Positions 23,791 to 36,356 are shown, counted from the stretch's first letter. The stretch is DNA of 64,000 bases from Impatiens glandulifera (GCF_907164915.1 NC_061870.1:22481348-22545347), one strand, 5' to 3'. Notes: generated by a model not told the origin, from the letters alone. Numbers and translations are program-made.

Positions 23791-26492
23791 ATGACAGTAC
23801 CTGGGTATATCAAGGAAGTAGCAATCAATATTCTTATCGATTCAGGAACTACACATAATTTCATAAATACCAACCTAATGTCTTTATTTATTCACCCTGT
23901 TTCAGTTACTAATCATTTGCAGGTTTCAGTAGCAGATGAGTCTACATTACAGAGTACACAATTTTATTCTCAGATACCATGTTCAATACAAGACTACCAT
24001 TTTAACACGAATTTGAGAATCTTAAAAATGAATTGATTCTAGAAATAGAGTGGCTTATTAAATTGTTAGATATTTCATGGAATTTCAAACAATTAATAAT
24101 GTCATTTTATTTCTACGATAAAAGGTTTATAATTAATAGTCTTACATCTACCATGCCTAATGAGGGAAAACAAATGACAAGTTTCAAAAAAGAAATTAAG
24201 TTTGACAAAGCTACATCATTGACAAATTGTGTTTCTTTATCTCCTCAATTTTTTTCAATCTATACTAACACGGGTTTTGAGTGGCCAAGAGAACAATTAA
24301 ACTTACTTTTGGATGAGCTTAACTTTTATTTTAGGATCCCACAGAGCTGCCTCCCATTAGATAGTAAGATCATCAGATTGTTATTAAGGAAGGGGCGGTC
24401 CCAATTAGCCTCAACCCCTACAGGTACCCTGCATTGTATAAAACAAAAAATAAAAAACTGATTGTAAAAATGTCTAAACAATGTATAATTAGACCGAATA
24501 ACAGTGCATTTGCAGCACCTGTCATTTTAGTTAAGAAGAAAGATACAAGTTGGAAACTTTGTATAGACTATAGGAAACTAAATAGCATGACAATTAAAAA
24601 TAAGTTTCATATATCTATTATAGAGGAAATCCATTATAGAGGAATTACTTGATAAACTTCATGCTAGTTGTATATATACCAAACTTGATTTAAAAGCTGG
24701 ATTTCATCAAATTCATTTGAATCAAAAATATATACATAAAAAACATTTAAAACTAATGAAGAGTTATATGAATTTCTAGTCATGACATTCGGTCTAACTA
24801 ATGTTCCTTCTACATTTCAATGTATCATCAATACAATATTTAAACCATATTTGTGAAAATTTCTCTTGGCATTTTTTGATGATATACTTGTGTATAGCAA
24901 AAATTGGAAGGATCACTCAACTAAAGGAGTAAAGGAGTAGAAGCGGATCTTGATAAATTGTTAGCAATGAAATATTGGCCTATTCCTACAACAATTAAAA
25001 TGTTAAGAGGATTTTTAGGACTAACATGCTATTATAGAAGATGTATATGTAATTATGGTTTAATTGCTAGATCATTAATTAATTTGTTGAAAAAAATATA
25101 GTTTTGTATGGTCTGAAATCTCACAAGAAGCTTTTGACAAATTAAAAACAACAAAGTGTACCCCACCAATTTTGACATTACCTAATTTTAATGATACATT
25201 TATTGTAGAGACAAATGCAAACAATATTGGTATGGGGATGTTTTAATTCAGAAACAGCAACTCATAACATTCATAAGTAAGTCTCTTTCTCCTAATAATA
25301 AACTTCTTCCTACATATGAGAAAGAATTACTTGCGTAAATTATGGATGTGGAAAAATGAAAATTATATCTACAATTTAAGCCTTTCATAGTCAAAATTGA
25401 TCATGAACCGTTAAAATATCTATTGGAGTAGAGAATACACACAGTTAGCCATGAAAAATGGTTATATAAGCTTATAGGGTTTGATTTTTCTGTTACCATA
25501 AAAAAGGTAAAGAAAACATTATTACAGATGTTCTTTCAAGAGTGGAAGGTCATTGCTGAGCTCTTTCCACTATTAATTTATCTTTTTTAGATACTATTTC
25601 ATCATTATGGAATACTAATCCGAATCTTTAAAATATTATTATGGATATTCAGAAAGATCAAGACACTCACCCCTACTATTCTTATACCAACAATCATCTT
25701 AGAAGGAAAGACAAACTAGTAATAGGATTTGACACGAATCTTATAAATAAAATAATAGAAACAGTCCATACATCATCGGTGGGAGGACATTCAGGAGTAA
25801 ATGTAACCATAAAGAAATTACAACTCACATATTTTTGGAAGGGTATGACAAAAAACATTCGGGAATATGTGCGTAATTGTCAAGTTTGTCAACAAAACAA
25901 ACCTGACTCACATCTCCCCAATGGATTATTACAGCCCCTTCCAATTCCTAATCATGTTTGGACTGACATTTATATGGATTTTATTGAGGGTCTTCCAAAA
26001 TCACAAGGTAAAACTGTAATTTTTGTTATAGTGAACATATTATCTAAGATGACTCATTTTATAATAATTACACATCCGTATACAGCCTATTCAATTGCTA
26101 TGATTTTTATTGATAACATATTCAAAATGAATGGTATGCCTAAAAGATTTACTAGTGACAAAGATAAAATTTTCTTAAGTACTTTTTGGAAATAATTACT
26201 TAAATTACAGGACATAGAACACAAATTATCTACCGCTTATCACCCTCAAACAGATGGACAAACAGAGATAGTCAATAAATGTGTGGAAACTTACTTTAGA
26301 TGCATTATTAGCCAAAGACCACACTTATGGAGTAAGTGGTTATCCCCAACTGAATGGTGGTATAACATCAATTTTCATTTTGTAAGTGGTATATCTCCAT
26401 ATCAGTTAGTATATAACCAGGAATCATTAGTGCAGGTCCCATATTTGTTGGGAAGACGCTTCTATAATCAATACGAATTTTCCCAATCTTAG
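23791..26492 (+). pseudogene. Ty3/gypsy pol remnant (protease, RT, RNase H, integrase)
   Basis: Domains in order: aspartic protease ILIDSGTTHNFI at about 23830; RT beginning FAAPVILVKKKDTSWKLCID at about 24505, with the catalytic box AFFDDILVYSK near 24870; RNase H with VETNANNIGMG near 25205; the integrase zinc finger (H..H, then CQVCQQNKP) near 25770-25900; and the catalytic core WTDIYMDFIEGLPKSQGK with SDKDKIFLSTFW up to 26192. A final segment, HPQTDGQTEIVNK, is at about 26240. Several stops and frameshifts break it, and the first core Asp context is kept but SDRD is SDKD. No chromodomain was recognised. Confidence 0.85.
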
Positions 26493-26555
26493 ATGGAAAT
26501 AGAAGGGGCTTCGTAGGAGGCAACGCGCTCGTCTTCAATCTCATGGAGGGAGTAG

Positions 26556-26921
26556 TGTTACACTGTTACGACATGTCTAACCTAAATGTCTAAACCTAGC
26601 GTCTAAAGAGTTTCAACAAAAGAATATGTGGTCAAGATGAAGTTAAAGACAATCTAACAGCTGAAATTATAATATAATATTTATTAATTTGTTTATTATT
26701 AATTATTGAAACATTCAATAATTACCTAAATACCCTTACTCTTACATATAAAGGGATTAAACATGTAAAATAGTATTACGTTTTGATTTAAAGAAAAACT
26801 CACTTCTTTCTTACTTCTTGATTTCATCTCTTCCTTATTTAGTCTTCTTCTTATCTCTTCCTTAATTCCATTTCACCATTTCCATCCATGTTTAACATTA
26901 TCAACGAAGCAGCACGTTACA
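26556..26921 (+). repeat. gypsy 3' LTR
   Basis: The LTR starts TGTTAC after a purine tract and ends CGTTACA just before the CATTA duplication. It matches each of the four LTRs at 21004-22380 over its whole length with scattered differences. Confidence 0.85.
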
Positions 26922-26926
26922 CATTA

Positions 26927-29900
26927 TTAATGTGAACTTGGTGTAAATATCAATTATTAGTAGCAGATAATGCTAAGAGCATACGAACTGTAACAGGTTT
27001 ACAACTGGGAAAAAACTTTCATTATAATCAACACCCTCTTTTTGAAAAAAACCTTCAGTCACTAACCTTGCCTTATGCTTGTTAATTATTCCATCAACAT
27101 TTAACTTTAGCTTACAGACCCATTTAAAACCAATAGCTTTTTACCTTCTGCTAATTCAGTCAATACCCAAGTTTGGTTTCTTTTTAGAGCATCTAACTCT
27201 GCTTACATTGCATTAACCCATTTCTTGCTTTTACTGACTTGACCATATGAGTTTGGTTTCTGTAAAATAGAAACATTTGCCAAGAAATACATTTACGAGT
27301 AATCTAAGCATGCCGAAGTGTGGCATGGATAGGTTTGTGGTGTATGATATGAGGTAAAAATAGTGGGTTGAGCATGGTTTACTAATGAATCTTAGTTTCT
27401 GATGTATAACCAGGTTTAACTATTGAATCATAGTTATTCATATAAACTTGATAATCATGTATCCATGTAGGTTTATGTTTGAATCTAGAACCTTTTCTAG
27501 TCTCTCACTCAAGTCAATAGAAATATTTGACTTAGATGAAGAATGATCAAGGAATACTGAATTCTTTTGTTATACTTGAGTTAAAGCATTATTGATTGGA
27601 GACTTGTAGATGGTGAATGTCGACTTTCAACACAAGGATTAGGATTATGTGATGGATATCAGATTAAGTAGAAGAAGGATCATAGAAATTGGAATCATCA
27701 TCAATGTATAAGAATAGAGGCAAATAAATGTCCTATGTTTCACACACTGATGTGATGAAAGGAAACAAATGCTCATGGAAAACAATATCTCTGCTGATAA
27801 TTATTTTTCCAAAATCAAGATTATATGTTTTAAATCCCTTTTGTCCATCATTATATCCCAAGAAAATAAATTTTGAGGCTCTCGAATCAAATTTAGACTT
27901 ATGTATGTGAGGATTCGCAACATAGCATAAGCAACCAAAATCTCAAATACTTGAATAATTTGGTTCATGTCCATATAACATGTAAAATGGTGTTTTCCAC
28001 TTAAGATTCACAATGGGCGATATGTTTATAAGAAATGTGGACATAAGAATTGAGAATGGCCAGAATTTAGATGGAGATTTAGATTCAAACATCAAAGCTC
28101 AAGCAACTTGAAGCAAATGCTTGTGTTTACGCTCCACTACACCATTCTTTTGTGGAGTATATACACAAGTATTTTGATGTCTAATTTTATAAGATTAAAA
28201 TAGATTTTGACATTCGACACTTATGAATTCACTCTTAGTGTTTGTTCAGATTGTTTTAACAGATTTATCAAACTTTTTTTTAACAAGAATTAGAAAATCT
28301 TTAAAAGTTTTAACCACTTACACTTATTTGTAATTAAGAAAGTCCAAGTGAATTGACTATAGTTATCTATTATAGTAACCATAAACGGAGTGTTTGTGAA
28401 ATAAGGTTCACGATAAGGCCCTAAATGTTCACATGTATAAGCTGGAAAAAGAAATCAAATTTTCTTTGACTCAATGGAAGTTTGATCGGATAAATTTCGC
28501 ATATCTAAATATTTTTAGCTAGCTGCTCAGTTAGAAATATAGAAATGAATGGAAAATACTTCAACACATCAACAGAAGGATGACCAAGACGTTTATGCCA
28601 AATTTCAGCAATATTATTTGCATTAAAATTCAAACTATTACATTTTTTTAGAATTAAATGAGAACAAACATGATACCCCACTACTATAGTCTCCCGTTTA
28701 AACTCAACACGCTTCTAAATGGAATAAACTCTATCATGGATGCATGAGTTATCCTTTTGGTTATTGAAACTAGAATAATCTAAAACATAGAGATTTTCCT
28801 CATTTCTTCCAATTGTGTCTTTCTTTTCAAGGTCCTACAACAGACATTTATTTGTGAAGAAGGATAATGACAAGTGAGAATTCTTAGTCAATTTGGAAAC
28901 CGATATTGGGTTATATTTGAAATCTGGTATGTATATGACATCTATTAGGATCAATTATGGATGGACTCTAACTAAGCTCATTTGTTTCACAATTTTAAAA
29001 TATCCATCAGGTAGGTGGATAAGAAACAAAATGGCTATTAGTTCTAAGATTATGCATCATGCTTAGATTAGAACATACATGACCACTACCTTCTGTATCT
29101 ATAATCTATGAACCATGAACCATATATCATATAATCGTTTATTGAAAGAGCATATAAGAATGAATCAATACCTGCATATCCACCACAATGAGCAAAGTTA
29201 ACCTAATTTCCTTTGAGTGCCTTCATAATCTCTTGTTGAATCAGCACAATAAGTTCAGTTGGTGCATCATCAACATTCTTCCCAGCATCAATAGAGGAAT
29301 CAACCAAGTAAACTTTGTTCTTTCCTTTCACAGTCATATCCTTAGAGCCTTTGTACCAGTCTAGAAATTCCAAAAGTTTGAAACATCCATCAACATTGTG
29401 TCCATCATTTCCACAGTGAGAGCAATGCATTTGCCTTTATCCTTCTTTCCTTCTGAGTTTCCTAAATTAGTGAATTTGTCTCTGGATTTGTTGAATGGCT
29501 CATCGATCATCATTGTCAAGTTTCCCAACTATTATCAAATCTTGTCATATTAACCACCATAGAATCATTTTATTGTTCAACAAGTAACATGGAATAGGTT
29601 TTGTTGACGTCTGGTAACAGATCTAATATCATAATTTGTCTCCTAACATGTACATACATCTCATTCAATCTCATCAGGAATTAAATCAATTTATCAGTGG
29701 ACAATTTATCCAAAATTCTTTTTGATGCATCACATGTACAAATATAGGTCACTAAAAGGCAGTACAACTCATCCCAAAGTTTTTTTAGTTTGGAGATATA
29801 AACATTCAGCGACATATTACTTTGAACGATACTATTGGTCTCCTTCTGTAAATTGAACAGAATAAGACAATTTCTCTGTACATTTCACATCTGCAACTCA

Positions 29901-30300
29901 GTCCAAAGCTCCCTAGCCAATGTGGTATAGATGAAGCACTCATAATTTTCTTTCGAAATTGAGTTAAGAATCTAGGATCTAACCATACAAATGATACAAT
30001 TCCACTACTCGATTTCAATAGTTCCTTCCTCTAGCTTCGCACAATATCCATTATATAGCATAACTTCATCTTAGCAACAATCGCAATCTTCACTACTCGA
30101 CTCCACCGGAGGAAATTTCATTTTGCTAGCTGGATCGATACTAGGCTTGTACCAGGATGATCAAAATTATGAAGAAGTAGAAATTCATCTTTAAACTTCA
30201 ATCGTACTTCACTCATTTTCTCAACAATGACTTTTTCTCCCTTTTCTCCTAACTCCGACACCATCTAGAATTAGGTTAATAGAAAGATATGTAGTGAAAA
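26927..30300 (-). pseudogene. copia gag-pol remnant, right-hand part
   Basis: On the minus strand the order is gag (start region 30250-30100; zinc knuckle CSHCGNDGHNVDGCFKLLEF at 29425-29365), protease/integrase (about 29100-27700) and the first half of RT (27260-26930). Integrase motifs include [13 protein letters not shown] and DSRASKIYFLGYNDG. The RT start reads WVNAMQAELDALKRNQTWVL-like with a shift. Multiple stops and frameshifts are present. The frame resumes left of the gypsy insertion at 20998. Confidence 0.8.
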
Positions 30301-31084
30301 GAATGATATAAAAACTTTATCAAGGAATTAACCCTATTTATATACACTTATCAAATGAATTAGTTACAAAATGAATAATAGAAAACTAATTCTAAACAAA
30401 CTATTTACAAATTATTAACATCATAAGCTAGAAATAACAACCTATAGGAAAAATCACATACATATAATTCTACCATAAGGTATATACTTCAAGTCTTAAC
30501 ACCGAAAACCACCTCTTCGTCGTTGCTATCGTCAGACTCGACGACTCCATCTGGGCTCGAAGCTCTTCGTTTCTTGAGGTAGCTAGTTAGGGTTTCTTCC
30601 CGCATTGAAATTAATTAAAGAAACTCTAAGTTTGATTTCCATTCATTATTCATTATTCATTATAACAGGTTAAGGCAGAGCATTACTACTGATTTTAATG
30701 AACCATATTTTCTTGCCCCAACCAGTTTACACCTAGCCGGTGCAAAGTACATGATTATTCAAGGAGAACCCAGTGCTGTCATCCGTGGGAAGAAGGTAAC
30801 ATTATAATTTTATTTTAAATTAATGTTAAAATATAAAAAAAAAAATTTAAAGATTCTAAAAAAAATTGTTTGAAATAGTTACACTAGTAGAAATAGGGTT
30901 TTTAACAACAAACATTAGTGACGGCGAACATACGTTGTGATTAATAAATATTATTAGTGTCGGCGACTATTTCACTGTGATTAATAATATTTATTAGTGT
31001 TGGTGATGTAACGCTGATGTTGATATCAGCCACGGCTTTCGTTGTCGACGTTGTGGATAATATTCTGGCTTTCCCGCCACTCTT

Positions 31085-31830
31085 CTAGGGAATAACACGC
31101 TCCTCTCTCATTTATTTCTTAAGAAATTTGAGATTGCCAAATAAGTGAAACTACTGATTTCCTTCTAACCAATATCAAATTGGGGTCCTCTCAATCTCTT
31201 TAGAGATATCTCCATCTTCAATTTATTAAAAAGGAAATTGAAGATTTCTCAACAAACCCCGATTGGATATTGGTTAGAAGCACATTGGTTAAAGATCGCA
31301 TGAAAATATTAAAGCCATTGATTATATTAGGGACGACGTTATGCTATAGCCGTCACTATTAATCAATATTTGGACTATCAACGACCCACCGACAAATATC
31401 GTCGCTGATAGTCTTTGGAAAATAATTTTCAAGGCCTATAAATAAAACATTTCTCTTTCGTTTCTCCATAAGCAATTTGAGATTCTCCTAAACTACTAAT
31501 TTACTTATAACCAACATGGAATCGGGGTTCTTCTGAGATATCTCTATTTTCAATTTGTTAAAAGGAAATTGAAGATTTCTTAAAAGACCACAATTGTTTA
31601 TTGGTTAGAAGCACATTGGTTGAAGATCACAATGATAAATTAATTAATTCTTGCAGTCACTTAGCACGCTCCTTTCTCGCTTCTCCTTAAAATAATTCTC
31701 ATTGATCATCAATCTCATCTAAAATATCTTCGATCATCTTTAGTTGTTTAAAAGAAATTAAAGATGAAGATATCTCAGATGACCCTGATTGTCTATTGTC
31801 TATTCAAGTCGTCCATCAATTATTTAATTA
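31085..31830 (+). repeat. three diverged ~200-bp direct repeats inside the CACTA element
   Basis: Units begin near 31085, 31440 and 31665. Shared phrases include cacgctcctctctc / acatttctctttcg / cacgctcctttctc, then gagatatctc..tcaattt..ttaaaaggaaattgaaga, and finally ttggttagaagcacattggtt in the first two. The third unit is shorter. Confidence 0.65.
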
Positions 31831-32454
31831 TGATTCCAAAACAAATAATTGAGGATTGTGAGGTATACTAGTAACATTTGATCTTGAAATATTCAATAAA
31901 ATCTTCAATTTTTAATTTGAATTATCTATAATATTCAACAAAACTCTTATATTTTAAATTTGAAATATCAATAAAATTCAACAAATAATTGAAGATTGTC
32001 ACAAATGTTTCAATATTTCACAAATTTCTATATTTAAAAACAATTTCATTTTCATTAAATTCTCATTAGACTTTATGGTATGATAAAATATTTCATTAAT
32101 AAAATATTATTAATGTCGGCTTTAAGGGACGTCAACGTTAATATATTGTAATATTAGTGTCAGTTTTAGGTAAAGTCGACACTAATATGTTTGAGTTTCT
32201 ACCAAATTCAAATTTTTTTTCGGAAAGCAATATTAGTGTCAAAATATTAACGTCGGCGCACGACAACGCCGACGCTAATAATGATATTAAAAATTTTGGC
32301 TTCTTTTTTTTCTTTCTTCTTCGTCGCTCTCCTTCCCTCTCTCGCTTCTTTCTCTCCGCTGATTCTCCGTTTAGTCGTTCGTCCGCCGCCAGTTCAGTGT
32401 CCATCTGCGCCCTTATTCATATGTTTGTTTCGTTGGTCCAGGTAATATTATTCT

Positions 32455-32900
32455 CTATCTCAAGTTTAGGTTATTTGATTTTGGTTGTTTGATTTAGGTT
32501 GTTTGATATATATTTTAATTCATTTTGGTTGATTTTGGTTATTTGATTTTGGTTGTTTGATTTAGGTTGTTTGATATATATTTTGATAGATTTTGGTTGA
32601 TTTTGGTTATTTGATTTTGGTTGTTTGATTTAGGTTGTTTGATTTAAGTTGTTTGATATGTATTTTGATAGGTTTTAGTTGATTTAGGTTATTTGATTTT
32701 GTTTGTTTTATGTTATTTGATTTAGGTTGCTTGATACGTATGACTGATAGATTTATGTTTGATTTTGGTTGATAGATATTATTGATAGATTTATGTTTGA
32801 TTTTGGTTGATATATATTATTGATAGATTTATGTTTGATTTAGGTTTGATAAATTTGATTTATTGATAGATTTATGTTGATATTATTGAATTAAGTTGGA
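32455..32900 (+). repeat. ttgattttggttgtttgatt minisatellite in the CACTA element
   Basis: Irregular tandem copies of gatttaggttgtttgat and ttgattttggttatttg alternate with atatattttgatag. The block precedes the coding remnant and may be an intron. Confidence 0.75.
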
Positions 32901-33029
32901 ATGTTTGATCTATTTGATATATTTGTTGATTTTGGTTGATTTAATTTGTTTTGATACATGTTTTCTGATAGATTACCGTTGTTTTTTATTTTTAGTTTTA
33001 CCGTTGTTCTTTATTTTTTTGCGGATATC

Positions 33030-33518
33030 ATGGAATCTAAACGGAGTACTAGACGAGCACTATCGAGACATTTGGACGAGCTCCAAGCTCGTACAAATGA
33101 TGTAAAGTCCGATGATTCTATATACTTTATGGGATCACAATTTTATGATATTAAGATACTAAATGATCAAGATTCTAGCATTCCCGAGGAGTCTATAATC
33201 CCAGAGGGGGTTCTCCCATTCCCGAGACTACAGGTAGTTAATAATAAGGGATAAAAAGGACACAAGAGGGTGACCGAGATGGGATCGGGAATACATTCAA
33301 CTCACTTTAGACCCAATCAATGGGGAAGTTCTTTCTCGAGCGTCAACTCACGTGTGTCACAACAAACGTTGATGGAGGAGAACAAAAACCTACGAGAGGA
33401 GATGAAGCAAATGTGTGCATGGCAGGGACATGAGATGGAATATATGCGCGCACAGCAAGACGATGATGCGCATAGCACAACAGGACGCACGGTAGGATGC
33501 TCTACAGACGCAGATTGA
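33030..33518 (+). pseudogene. CACTA transposase-like C-terminal remnant
   Basis: An ATG at 33030 opens a frame ending at TAA 33252. The same frame reopens and runs to 33518, so one stop interrupts a ~162-codon unit. It contains HSTHFRPNQWG, followed by a charged coiled-coil-like segment (LMEENKNLREEMKQM). This layout, a short 'TH..RP..WG' motif followed by a coiled coil, is seen at the C-terminus of plant En/Spm-type proteins. The catalytic domain is missing. Confidence 0.5.
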
Positions 33519-34287
33519 GGCGTTTTTGTTTAGGATGCCCCCTCCTCCCCCGATTAGTATTGACATGCAATTTGAGATTTTGTTGAAGCTTGGAATTGAT
33601 TTTCATTTATGAATGGTCTTTGTTTTTGCTAAATAGGCCTCACACAACAATATTGAAATAGATTTTATAAAATTCAAAATAATGTCAAAACCCGAGAGTA
33701 TGCATTATCAACGTCGATGTTAGGGGAGTGTCGACGTTAATTAGAGAACCATAAAGGTTCAAACAACCCAAGAGAAATGATTATCAGTGTCGGCGTTAGG
33801 GGAGGGCTGACGCTGATAATAAGCGATTATTAGTGTCGGCATTAGGGAGGACCGACACTGATAATAAGCGATTATCAATGTCGGTCCTCCCCTAACGTTA
33901 ACGTTAATATCAATACTTATCAACGTCAGTTCTCCATCTAACATCGGCGTTAAACTAGAATTATTAATGTCGGCTCTCCTTCACTAACGTCATGGTTAAA
34001 GATCATAATATTTTAACGACGAATTTTGTAGTGGCGACGGTCGACGACTTTGTTCGCCGATGCTAATAAGTATTAACGTCGACAATAGAACATTTAGTGT
34101 ATTTTCCAGTAGTGTTATTATAGAAATGTGACAGGAAAAAAATTGATTAACTATCTTAAAATTAGTGTATATGAATTATTAGACTTGTGATTTTGTTTTT
34201 GGGCTATACTAGGAACCCGTGACTCTAAGTCATTGTAATATGGTTGTCGAGAGGCTCGGAGATTACCTCCTTGATCAGGGACTATAG

Positions 34288-34730
34288 TATGTATGTAGTA
34301 GTTGACATCTTTTGACATGCTAATTAACTAGCTAGTTGCAAAATTGGCACCAAAATTTGGCGACCACTTTTGGCTTGATTGAGTAATTTCCTTTTGGAAG
34401 CTCATGCATTCAAGATTTTATATCTACAATATTAATGTATATATATTAGTCTCTACAAGAAAATGGTGGGAATGAAAGTGGATTCATTGTAAGATTAAGC
34501 ATATTAGTGAATGTTTTGATGATTGATCGGATTGTTAAATTGATAGTAGTATTAATGTTAAAATTGAACATAAAATTTGAAACATGGTGCCATATATATG
34601 ATAAATTTTCATAATAGATGACTAGAAATTCAAAATGGAATTTAAAGTTTTCTGATATATTCAAAATGGACCAAATTTAATCTAATAATTTAGTGTTATA
34701 TAATTTAATCTAATAATTTAATCTAGTAAT

Positions 34731-34785
<55 letters not shown>

Positions 34786-34951
34786 AAAACTTTTCTAAAT
34801 ATCAAATTTATATTTTAATTTAATTAATATTCTAAAATATATCTTGATTATATATATTAACAAATTTAATAACGTTTTCAAACAAAATAGTATCTTATTT
34901 GAACAGTGAATGTATTTGTTTTGTGAAATAAAATATTAGTATAAATTTATG
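34288..34951. other. AT-rich spacer with (AT)n microsatellite
   Basis: Contains the possible profilin 3' flank and an (AT)n run at about 34735-34781. No gene is seen. Confidence 0.6.
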
Positions 34952-35539
34952 GTTGCATAAGGAAATTTGATGGAATAACCCTCATAGGGTTATTACCACT
35001 TTTAGCATTCCAGTTATAATTTTTTTATTTTTGACCTTTTGCCAAGGCAAAATGTCACTTTTGCCCTTTAATTAAAAATAAATAAATAAATAAAAAATTT
35101 GATTTTCTATTCTCCCCCGTCGTTTCCCCTTCTCCTTTCCCTCCCTCTCTCTCGTTTCCAACTTCCCTTTCCTCTCCCAAAGACGACCGATCAAGCCCAA
35201 AGACGACGACGACAACGAAAAGCCCCTGAAACATCGACGACGTCCTCTCCCCCGAACCCCGACGAGCCCCCGACGACAAACAAGAGCCCCCGACGAGAAT
35301 CACAACTCCAGAACGACGAAGGTGAGTTTATCTTCCCCGTTTCTATCCTAGTTCTCCGTTTTATATCGTTTATATTCCATGCATGCTATAATGGAAGAAT
35401 GGTTTAGGGTATTGTTTAGGTTTAGGTATGGGTTTAGGTTTAGGTAGGGTTTATTGTTTAGGTTTATTGTTTAGGTTTAATTTTGGGTTTAAAATACTTC
35501 TATCGAAGGCTGTTGCAGGCTGTCAATGGCGACGATGCA

Positions 35540-35662
35540 TTTTCGCAGGAAACTGTGCATCTGTCGCAGGCGACGGTGCATCTGTCGCAGGCAGAATATG
35601 CACCGTCGTCTGCGACAGATGCACCGTCGCCTGCGACAGATGCACCGTCGCCTACGATAGAT
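35540..35662. repeat. left subterminal array of GCATCTGTCGCAGGCG
   Basis: Two copies in forward orientation (tgcatctgtcgcaggc) are followed by three in reverse (gcctgcgacagatgca, the last one altered). The array forms an imperfect palindrome about 0.6 kb from the left end of the MULE. The motif is G/C-rich in an AT-rich setting. Confidence 0.85.
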
Positions 35663-35725
35663 GTCTTATTTCCCTTAAATAAGTGGTATTTACTTTCATT
35701 ATTCTGTCTTATTGTTTTTTTGCAG

Positions 35726-36350
35726 ATGGCACCAACCAAATGCAAAAACAAAACGGTAATTGAGAACTTTCCTGGACGTGTTTCATGGAAATCCACTTGC
35801 ACCTGCTTGTTAAAGACCAATGACAAGTTTAATCACTTTGGTCTTATGGAAAGGGCTATGAAGAGTCAATTTTAGTATCTATTGAAAGACCCGACTGTCA
35901 TTTTCTCAGGAACAATAATCCACTAGATGTTGATCGGGAAAAGCAGCTCCAATTCGTAGGGAATAACTTTCTTAGTCAATGGTCAGCAGTTGTACTGGGG
36001 CATGAAGGAATATGCCTTGGTAACAGGCCTAAATTTTGGAAGATTTCCTGTGATTGAAGACTGGCACGTTGAAGAATGTCCACCCCTAGTCTATAAATAT
36101 TTTGGTGGCAAAACAATTGTTAGAGTGACAGAGGTTCAAACTGTTTTCCTCAAATGCTCTGAGAAGGAGGATGCATGAAAGCTTGGGCTCATCAACTTTA
36201 TTTACCAGTGTCTTTTTGGATCTGATAATAGGAAGAGGGTATGTTTGAAGATCTTCAGCATGGTGAAGGACATGGAAATGTTCCTTCAATTTCCATGGGG
36301 AAAGGTGTCATTCAATTCAACTTTGAAGGGTATTGACAAGGACATGAAAC
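35726..36350 (+). pseudogene. DUF1985 (ULP-like protease N-terminal) remnant
   Basis: Starting at an ATG at 35726 (MAPTKCKNK) just after a tttttttgcag acceptor-like tract, the sequence follows the DUF1985 domain with stops and shifts. The order is NDKFNHFGLMERAMKSQF, then LYWGMKEYALVTGLNFGRFP, then VCLKIFSMVKDMEMFLQFPWGKVSFNSTL split across frames. DUF1985 precedes the C48 SUMO-protease (Ulp1) domain in MULE-borne ULP genes. The protease itself is absent, cut off at about 36350 where the transposase remnant begins on the other strand. Confidence 0.7.
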
Positions 36351-36356
36351 ATCTTG

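Larger units (their letters stand above)
21004..26921 (+). mobile_element. Ty3/gypsy LTR retrotransposon with four tandem 5' LTRs
   Basis: The element is bounded by a perfect 5-bp duplication, CATTA, at 20999-21003 and 26922-26926. It lies inside the minus-strand copia RT sequence: without the insert, the copia motif reads straight across (HQVHINN then VFLH). At the left are four head-to-tail LTR copies (21004-22380). A degenerate initiator-Met primer-binding site, tagtattagaac, follows at 22382. Then come gag, protease, RT, RNase H and integrase remnants, a purine-rich tract (ggagggagtag) and the 3' LTR (26556-26921). Integrase order after RT and the WTDIYMDFIEGLP type sequence place it in Ty3/gypsy. 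Stops throughout make it inactive. Confidence 0.92.
20535..30501 (-). mobile_element. 3'-truncated Ty1/copia retrotransposon inside profilin exon 1
   Basis: The element reads on the minus strand. A 5' LTR of about 220 bp starts TGTTAAGACTTG at 30501. A primer-binding site like TGGTGTCGGAG (initiator-Met type) follows at 30263-30253. Next come gag with a CCHC knuckle (29430-29203), an integrase C-terminal part near 28100-27730 ([28 protein letters not shown]) and RT from 27250 (ALKRNQTWVL, GFKWVCKLKLN, KARLV). RT continues across the gypsy insertion to VFLHRYLEKK and LNKHLDS at 20995-20850, then the KDLKEVKY region, then GLLGAKPADL near 20545. It ends there: RNase H and the 3' LTR are missing and profilin exon 1a begins. 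Frames are broken throughout. Confidence 0.85.
30882..34114 (+). mobile_element. CACTA (En/Spm) transposon in profilin intron 2
   Basis: The element starts CACTAGTAGAAA and ends TTTCCAGTAGTG, the CACTA-superfamily inverted termini. It is flanked by the expected 3-bp duplication TTA (30879-30881 and 34115-34117). Subterminal regions hold many copies of tattagtgtcggcg and variants in both orientations (30945-31060, 32120-32280, 33700-34090), the usual transposase-binding repeats. The interior has three diverged direct repeats, a minisatellite and a short coding remnant. At 3.2 kb it is non-autonomous. Confidence 0.92.
20474..34287 (+). pseudogene. profilin pseudogene shattered by nested transposons
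   Basis: Profilin (actin-monomer binding, about 131 residues, three exons) can be traced in four pieces. Exon 1a, near 20474-20531, reads SWQTYVD then HL, but the start codon is ATA and stops follow. Exon 1b is at 30502-30573 (ENHLFVVAIV..DDSIWARSS) with an intact GT donor. Exon 2 is at 30669-30795 ([27 protein letters not shown]). It is 127 bp instead of the expected ~138, a deletion that shifts the frame. The exon 3 end, about 34165-34287, encodes HCNMVVERLGDYLLDQGL and a stop, with an in-frame TAG replacing Glu just upstream. A copia element splits exon 1 and a CACTA element fills intron 2. The gene is dead. It lies next to Derlin, as in Arabidopsis. Confidence 0.88.

Noticed and set aside
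32138..32492. Overlapping frames on both strands in the CACTA element
   Set aside because: Composition-driven (pyrimidine-rich tract), with no similarity to CACTA proteins.
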